64,000 nt of DNA from Conyzicola lurida. Its GTDB lineage: Bacteria; Actinomycetota; Actinomycetes; Actinomycetales; Microbacteriaceae. The notes beneath the pieces are model-generated. The model was not told where the DNA came from, did no database searches, and saw only the letters and a list, made by a program, of their open reading frames with translations. The DNA lies in the NCBI RefSeq assembly GCF_014204935.1, contig NZ_JACHMJ010000001.1, positions 496,001-560,000 of the forward strand, read 5' to 3'. The position numbers and the translations under genes are program-made. Positions within the stretch are counted from its first letter, which is position 1. The number at the start of each line of letters is the position of its first letter. Below, piece by piece: positions 59,505 to 64,000 of the stretch.

Positions 59505-60533
59505 ATGTCCATCATCCAGATCACCGACGTCACGAAGGTGTTCCCCGCCCGGAGCAAGGCGGAAACCCCGCTCGCCGCTCTCGACGGCGTCAGCCTCGAC
59601 ATCGAGAAGGGCGACATCTACGGCATCATCGGCTACTCGGGCGCCGGCAAGTCGACGCTCGTGCGGCTCATCAACGCCCTCGAGAAACCGACCTCCGGCA
59701 GCGTCGTCGTCGACGGCGTCGAGGTGAGCGCCCTGCGCGAGTCCGCCCTGCGCAGCGTGCGGCTCGGCATCGGCATGGTCTTCCAGCAGTTCAACCTCTT
59801 CAACTCGCGCACCGTGTGGGGCAACATCGAGTACCCGCTCACGGTGGCCGGCGTCCCGAAGGAGCAGCACCAGGCGCGCATCTCCGAACTGCTGCACTTC
59901 GTCGGCCTCGTCGAGCACGCCCACGCGTACCCCGACCAGCTCTCCGGCGGACAGAAGCAGCGCGTCGGCATCGCGCGGGCACTCGCCACCTCTCCCGCCA
60001 TCCTGCTCGCCGACGAAGCGACGAGCGCTCTCGATCCGGAGACCACCCGCGAGGTGCTCACCCTGCTCAAGCGTGTCAACGAGGAGTTCGGCATCACGAT
60101 CGTCGTGATCACCCACGAGATGGAAGTGATTCGCTCGATCGCCCACAAGGTCGCCGTGATGGAGAAGGGCCGCATCGTCGAGCGGGGGGATGTCTTCGAC
60201 ATCTTCTCCGCGCCCGTCGCGGAGGCGACGAAGAGGTTCGTCTCCACGATCGTGACGTCGGTGCCGGAGGGGGATTCGCTCGATGCACTGCGGCTGCGTC
60301 ATCCGGGCCGCATCGTCACCTTCTCGTTCGCCGACGGGAGTACCGCCCAGTCGGCGGTGTTCCTCACCCTCGGCGACGCCGAGGTCGGCTTCGAGCTGAT
60401 CTACGGCGGCATCAACGAGGTGCAGGCCAAGACGTTCGGCCACCTGACGCTCGCCCTCACCGGCGACGACGCCAGCATCGACGGGGCGCTCGCGCGCATC
60501 GCCGAGGTCGCGACCGTGACGGAGGTGAAGTGA
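59505..60533 (+). CDS. metN: Methionine-type ABC importer ATP-binding protein
   Basis: This 342-residue ATPase has Walker A GYSGAGKST, signature QLSGGQKQRVGIARAL, Walker B ILLADEATSALDP and VITHEMEV. The C-terminal NIL domain (about residues 265-340, RIVTFSFADGSTAQSAVFLT) is the regulatory domain of MetN and gives substrate inhibition. It is coupled to the permease (TGATG). A 97-base gap from the binding-protein gene lacks an obvious terminator. Confidence 0.93.
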   Translation: MSIIQITDVTKVFPARSKAETPLAALDGVSLDIEKGDIYGIIGYSGAGKSTLVRLINALEKPTSGSVVVDGVEVSALRESALRSVRLGIGMVFQQFNLFNSRTVWGNIEYPLTVAGVPKEQHQARISELLHFVGLVEHAHAYPDQLSGGQKQRVGIARALATSPAILLADEATSALDPETTREVLTLLKRVNEEFGITIVVITHEMEVIRSIAHKVAVMEKGRIVERGDVFDIFSAPVAEATKRFVSTIVTSVPEGDSLDALRLRHPGRIVTFSFADGSTAQSAVFLTLGDAEVGFELIYGGINEVQAKTFGHLTLALTGDDASIDGALARIAEVATVTEVK

Positions 60534-61192
60534 TGGACCGCCTGATCGAACTGCTGCCCGACCTGTGGGTCGCCTTCGGCGAGACTCTGTACATCGTCGG
60601 TATCGCCATGCTCGCCGGCGGGTTCGCCGGCCTCGTGCTCGGCCTCGGGCTCTACGTGACGCGGCGGGGGAGCATCCTCGAGAACAAGTGGGTCTTCGGG
60701 GTGTTGAACTTCATCGTCAACACGTTCCGGCCGATCCCGTTCATCATCTTCATCGCCGCCGTGCAACCGCTGGCCCGTGTCGTCGTCGGCACCGGTATCG
60801 GCAACAACGCGCTGACCTTCGGACTCGCCCTCGCGGCGACGTTCGCGATCAGCCGCATCGTGGAGCAGAACCTGCTCACCGTGCAGCCCGGCGTGATCGA
60901 GGCGGCACGTTCGGTGGGTGCGGGACCGTTCCGCATCATCGGCACGATCCTGCTGCCGGAGGCGCTCGGGCCGCTGATCCTCGGCTACACGTTCATCTTC
61001 GTCGCGGTCACCGACATGTCGGCGGTCGCCGGCCTCATCGGCGGCGGCGGGCTCGGCAACTTCGCGATCCAGTACGGCTACCGGCTGTTCAACCCGTGGG
61101 TGACCTGGGCCGCGGTGGTCATCATCATCGTGCTGATCCAGGCCGCGCAGCTGCTCGGCAACTGGCTGGGGCGCCGGGTGATGCGGCGGTAG
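60533..61192 (+). CDS. metI: Methionine-type ABC importer permease
   Basis: This 219-residue permease has five membrane segments. The motif VIEAARSVGAGPFRIIGTIL, the MetI cytoplasmic loop that docks on MetN, and FVAVTDMSAVAGLIGGGGLG are diagnostic. It completes the MetQNI-type importer. ATG at 60533 overlaps the metN stop by one base. The true cargo could be methionine, its oxides or another sulfur compound. Confidence 0.93.
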   Translation: MDRLIELLPDLWVAFGETLYIVGIAMLAGGFAGLVLGLGLYVTRRGSILENKWVFGVLNFIVNTFRPIPFIIFIAAVQPLARVVVGTGIGNNALTFGLALAATFAISRIVEQNLLTVQPGVIEAARSVGAGPFRIIGTILLPEALGPLILGYTFIFVAVTDMSAVAGLIGGGGLGNFAIQYGYRLFNPWVTWAAVVIIIVLIQAAQLLGNWLGRRVMRR

Positions 61193-61202
61193 ATCCTTCG
61201 CA

Positions 61203-61250
61203 GCGGGTTGGGCTTATCGGAACCCCGGGTTTCGACAGGCTCAACCCGCG
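61203..61250. repeat. Family A repeat between convergent genes
   Basis: GCGGGTTGGGCTTATCGGAA and GTTTCGACAGGCTCAACCCGC are imperfect arms. The right arm runs into the last codons of the metallo-beta-lactamase-fold gene. Confidence 0.65.
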
Positions 61251-61996
61251 AGGATCACCCTGACCCCGGGCGGCGTCTCCACCAGCAGCCCGCTGCCCTC
61301 GAACGCCCGCTCGAGCTGCTCCCGGGTTTCGCTGAAATGCTCCCAGTGCTCGGTGTGCAGGCCGACCACGCGGGTGGCCTGCAGAGTGGATGCCGCGGCC
61401 GCGGCATCCGTCGATGTCAGGGTCAGCGCGCCCTCGATGCGTGGCACGCGGGCGGCACCCGCGAACAACACGGCGATGTCGACGCCGCCGAAGTGGTCGG
61501 CGATCTGCTCGACCAGGGCGAGCGACGCGTTGTCGCCGCTGACGTAGACCCGCGGGTGCCCCACGGCCTCGAGCACGAAGCCGGTCACCGGCCCGACGAG
61601 CGGCTCGCTGCCGGGAGGGCCGTGCAACGCGGGCACGGCGGTGACCGTGACTCCGCCGATCGCGACCTCCTCCCACGAGTCGAGCCCCTCGACCGAGCCG
61701 CCGAAGAGCGCGCTCGCGGCCTGCATCGTGCTGAGCGTGCGCACGCCGGTGGCGATGAGCTCGAGGCCCTCGTAGTCGAGGTTGTCGCGATGGGCGTGGT
61801 GCGACAGCAGGATCAGGTCGACCGCGGGCAGATCCGCCCGCTCGACAGCGGGACCGACGGTCTTGACGAGCGTCGAGCTGCCCGGCTCGGAGTAGACGCC
61901 GGGAGGGTCGAACGTGGGGTCGGTCACGATCGTGAGACCCCCATACTCGATAATCGCCGTGGGTCCACCGATGTAGGTAATGGCTGTCGTAGGCAC
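61241..61996 (-). CDS. Metallo-beta-lactamase-fold hydrolase (UlaG-like)
   Basis: This 251-residue MBL-fold protein has metal motif [12 protein letters not shown] (HxHxDN form), then [19 protein letters not shown] and a C-terminal [10 protein letters not shown]. Relatives include UlaG-type lactonases and phosphodiesterases. GTG at 61996 is exactly six bases after TAGGCT on the minus strand, so it is leaderless. It shares a 22-bp bidirectional promoter with the gene on the other strand. The substrate is unknown. Confidence 0.87.
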   Translation of the reverse strand: MPTTAITYIGGPTAIIEYGGLTIVTDPTFDPPGVYSEPGSSTLVKTVGPAVERADLPAVDLILLSHHAHRDNLDYEGLELIATGVRTLSTMQAASALFGGSVEGLDSWEEVAIGGVTVTAVPALHGPPGSEPLVGPVTGFVLEAVGHPRVYVSGDNASLALVEQIADHFGGVDIAVLFAGAARVPRIEGALTLTSTDAAAAASTLQATRVVGLHTEHWEHFSETREQLERAFEGSGLLVETPPGVRVILAG

Positions 61997-62018
61997 ACAG
62001 CGAGCCTACGCTTTAGGC
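61997..62018. promoter_or_regulatory. Bidirectional leaderless promoter
   Basis: AGCCTACGCT (62003-62012) contains TACGCT for the plus strand (62007-62012) and TAGGCT for the minus strand (62008-62003), overlapping by two bases. Each hexamer is followed by exactly six bases and then a start codon: ATG at 62019 on the plus strand and GTG at 61996 on the minus strand. Confidence 0.65.
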
Positions 62019-63902
62019 ATGGCCAATCGACTAGCGTCCGCTGTGAGTCCGTACCTCCGATCGCACGCCGACAACCCGGTGGACTGGTTCGAGTGGGGGA
62101 CCGAGGCATTCGACGAGGCCCGCCGCCGCGAGGTGCCCGTGCTCGTGTCGATCGGCTACTCCACCTGCCACTGGTGCCACGTGATGGCGCGCGAAAGTTT
62201 CAGCGACCCCGTGCTCGCGTCGTACCTGAATGACAACTTCGTCGCGATCAAGGTCGACCGCGAGGAGTATCCCGACGTCGACGCGAGCTACCTCGCCGCC
62301 GCCAGCGCCTTCACGTCCAACCTCGGCTGGCCGCTCAACGTGTTCGTCACACCCGGCGGCGAGACGTTTTACGCCGGCACCTACTTCCCTCCGCAGCCTG
62401 TCGCCCCGCACCCCGCGTTCCGCCAGGTGCTCGAGGCCGTGAACGACGCGTGGACCCATCGCCGCGCCGAGGCCGAGGGCAACGCCGCCCACATCGCCGG
62501 CGCGCTGCGGGCGCTCGGCGACCGCGAACCCGGACCGCTGCCGGGCGCGGCCGAGTTCGACGCGATCGTCGCGGAACTGCTGCATTACGAGGACACCGAG
62601 TTCGGCGGCTTCGGCGGCGCCCCCAAGTTCCCGGTCGCCACGGTCGTCGACCTCCTCCTCGACCGGGGCAGTGTGGGGGATGCCGCGGCGCAGGCCCTCG
62701 GCGAACGCACCCTCGCGGCGATGGCCGACTCACCGCTGCGCGACCGCATCGAGGGTGGCTTCTTCCGCTACTCGACCATGCGCGACTGGAGCGACCCGCA
62801 CTACGAACGCATGCTCTACGACAACGCGCTGCTGCTCGGCGCGTACTCGCGCGTGGGGCGTCACGACGTGGCCGAGGGCATCGCCTCGTTCCTCATCTCG
62901 GTCATGCAGCAGGAGGGCGGCGGTTTCGCCTCCGCGCAGGACAGCGAGAGCACCGTCGACGGTGTGCGGGTCGAGGGCGGGTACTACGCGCTCGACGTCG
63001 ACGACCGCGCGGCGCAGGCGCCGCCGGCCCTCGACCGCAAGATCCTCACCGGCTGGAACGGTCTCGCGATCGAGGCACTCGCCGCCGCGGGCAACCGGCT
63101 CGACCGCCCCGAGTGGGTCGCCGCCGCCCGCCGCGCCGCCGACTACCTGCTCGAGAACCACGTGCTGCCCGACCGGCTCGTGCGCGCCTCGATCGACGGC
63201 ACCGTCTCGGCCGCGCGCGCGACGCTCGAGGACTACGGCATGTTCGCGGGCGCGCTGCTCGAGCTCGCGCTGGCGACGGGGGAGGCCCGCTACGCGGTCG
63301 AGGGGCGCGCGCTGATCGACGCGGCGCTCACCTCGGTCGCTGAGCTAGTCGAAGCGCCCGGCCCTTCGACAGGCTCAGGGACCGCCTTCACCGTCCCCGG
63401 AGGCGCCGACCCCGTGCTCGCCGCCCACGGACTCGCCCTCGCGAGCGACCCGAGCGAGGGCGCCTACCCGAGCGGGATCAGCGCCATGGCCGCCGCCGCG
63501 CAGCGCCTGTACTCGCTCACCGCCGACCCCCGCTACCTCGCCGCCGCGACCGACGCCATGGCGGGGTTCGCCCCGCTCGCGGTGCAGCGTCCGATCGCGT
63601 TCGGCGCCGCGCTCGGCGTGATGAGCGCGCTCGGCGCGGAGTCGAGCCAGCTCGTCGTCGTGACCGGTACGCGGTCGCACGACGGGGAGGACGTGGCATC
63701 GGTCGCCCGTGCCTGGCAGCGGTCGGGTGCCGTGGTCGGCGTCGTGACGGCGGAGCAGGCGCTCGTATTCGCCGACGCGGGGTTCGAGCTGTTCGAGGGC
63801 CGGGTGAGCCGCGACGGTCTCGCGACCGCCTACCTCTGCCGCGACTTCGTCTGCGCGTTGCCCGTCACGGATGCGGCATCCCTCTTGGCAACCCTGCCGT
63901 AG
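62019..63902 (+). CDS. YyaL/DUF255 thioredoxin-domain protein
   Basis: This 627-residue protein has an N-terminal thioredoxin-like domain with STCHWCHVM (CxxC) and [15 protein letters not shown], then an (alpha/alpha)6 barrel resembling glycoside hydrolase/epimerase folds ([49 protein letters not shown]). This is the bacterial form of spermatogenesis-associated protein 20; its function is not established. ATG at 62019 is leaderless. A family A repeat at 63335-63383 is inserted in frame and encodes [14 protein letters not shown] in a loop of the barrel. Confidence 0.93.
   Translation: MANRLASAVSPYLRSHADNPVDWFEWGTEAFDEARRREVPVLVSIGYSTCHWCHVMARESFSDPVLASYLNDNFVAIKVDREEYPDVDASYLAAASAFTSNLGWPLNVFVTPGGETFYAGTYFPPQPVAPHPAFRQVLEAVNDAWTHRRAEAEGNAAHIAGALRALGDREPGPLPGAAEFDAIVAELLHYEDTEFGGFGGAPKFPVATVVDLLLDRGSVGDAAAQALGERTLAAMADSPLRDRIEGGFFRYSTMRDWSDPHYERMLYDNALLLGAYSRVGRHDVAEGIASFLISVMQQEGGGFASAQDSESTVDGVRVEGGYYALDVDDRAAQAPPALDRKILTGWNGLAIEALAAAGNRLDRPEWVAAARRAADYLLENHVLPDRLVRASIDGTVSAARATLEDYGMFAGALLELALATGEARYAVEGRALIDAALTSVAELVEAPGPSTGSGTAFTVPGGADPVLAAHGLALASDPSEGAYPSGISAMAAAAQRLYSLTADPRYLAAATDAMAGFAPLAVQRPIAFGAALGVMSALGAESSQLVVVTGTRSHDGEDVASVARAWQRSGAVVGVVTAEQALVFADAGFELFEGRVSRDGLATAYLCRDFVCALPVTDAASLLATLP
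63335..63383. repeat. Family A repeat inside the YyaL-type coding region
   Basis: GGTCGCTGAGCTAGTCGAAG and CCTTCGACAGGCTCAGGGACC pair with a few mismatches. The translated tag PSTGSGT is the same as in hrpA (STGSGT). Confidence 0.8.
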
Positions 63903-63909
63903 GCGGGGA

Positions 63910-64000
63910 CTACGCCGCCGTGACCACCACGGGAGCCTCGGGGTCGGCGACCCACTCGTTGAGCGAGCCGTCGAAGATCGCCACGTCGGTGTGGCCCAGC
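63910..64000 (-). CDS. Rhodanese-type sulfurtransferase, C-terminal end (partial)
   Basis: The last 29 residues and stop codon of a gene that enters from beyond base 64000 are visible. The peptide contains VAIFDGSLNEWVADPEAPVV, which matches the C-terminal end of two-domain thiosulfate/3-mercaptopyruvate sulfurtransferases (YDGSWSEWG-type motif). The catalytic Cys lies outside the window. It converges on the YyaL-type gene with seven bases between stops. Confidence 0.7.
   Translation of the reverse strand, partial: LGHTDVAIFDGSLNEWVADPEAPVVVTAA

Noticed and set aside
56201-59617. A 1138-codon minus-strand open frame across prpB, prpC and the metQ-like gene
   Set aside because: It is antisense to three clear genes, has shadow-frame composition and no recognisable domain.

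Overview
This 64 kb window is high-GC actinobacterial DNA. GC-rich third codon positions, chains of overlapping ATGA, GTGA and TGATG gene junctions, many GTG starts, leaderless promoters and the protein types all point to Microbacteriaceae (Leifsonia/Salinibacterium-like). That family call is inference from style, not from a database search. No rRNA, CRISPR array, insertion sequence or prophage is visible. One tRNA-like gene with a CAU anticodon lies on the minus strand.

Layout. 1-3.9 kb (minus): the start of a D-2-hydroxyacid dehydrogenase, an amidohydrolase, a GntR/FCD regulator and an MFS permease. 3.9-7.7 kb: a class I ribonucleotide reductase operon preceded by two DnaA boxes and two NrdR boxes. 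Its beta subunit has the class Ic signature (Phe at the radical-tyrosine position). Its alpha subunit lacks the C-terminal CxxC, which a separate 22-residue ORF encodes immediately downstream. 8-9.9 kb: two related membrane proteins and the tRNA. 10-11.1 kb: a thiolase. 11.5-25.9 kb: one plus-strand catabolic operon of about 15 genes. It holds a double carbon-nitrogen hydrolase, a Liv-type ABC importer, three SDRs, a flavin monooxygenase fused to a degenerate methylisocitrate-lyase-like barrel, a maleate-isomerase-like protein, a Dabb protein, an isochorismatase-like amidase, an alpha/beta hydrolase and an MFS permease. A convergent IclR gene follows, and the same sequence motif lies upstream of both the operon and the IclR gene.

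26.8-32.3 kb: an acyl-CoA ligase, then a three-gene operon of cysteine synthase, an NtaA/DszA-type flavin monooxygenase and a histidine/phenylalanine ammonia-lyase homologue that lacks the Ala-Ser-Gly triad needed to form MIO. 32.3-41.7 kb: GNAT, HrpA helicase, a cyclophilin-like lipoprotein, an XRE/MmyB regulator, a hexapeptide acetyltransferase and an autoregulated ABC-2 exporter locus. 41.9-47.4 kb: a second flavin monooxygenase, an FMN reductase, a rhodanese, a sarcosine-oxidase-like enzyme, a SufS-like protein and a GrpB-fold protein. 47.5-50.4 kb: a polar amino-acid importer. 50.5-58.4 kb: a FAD/NAD-binding protein, a GlcD-like oxidase and a GntR-prpD-prpB-prpC methylcitrate locus. 58.5-61.2 kb: a MetQNI-type importer. 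61.2-64 kb: a metallo-beta-lactamase-fold protein and a YyaL-type protein that diverge from one 22-bp bidirectional leaderless promoter, then the end of a rhodanese-type sulfurtransferase.

Two window-wide patterns recur. First, at least twelve first-in-transcript genes have a -10-like hexamer, usually TANNNT, exactly six bases before the start codon, so they should be leaderless. Second, a dispersed palindromic repeat (core GAGCCTGTCGAAA/TTTCGACAGGCTC) sits between genes and also in frame inside at least four coding regions, where it adds recognisable peptide tags.
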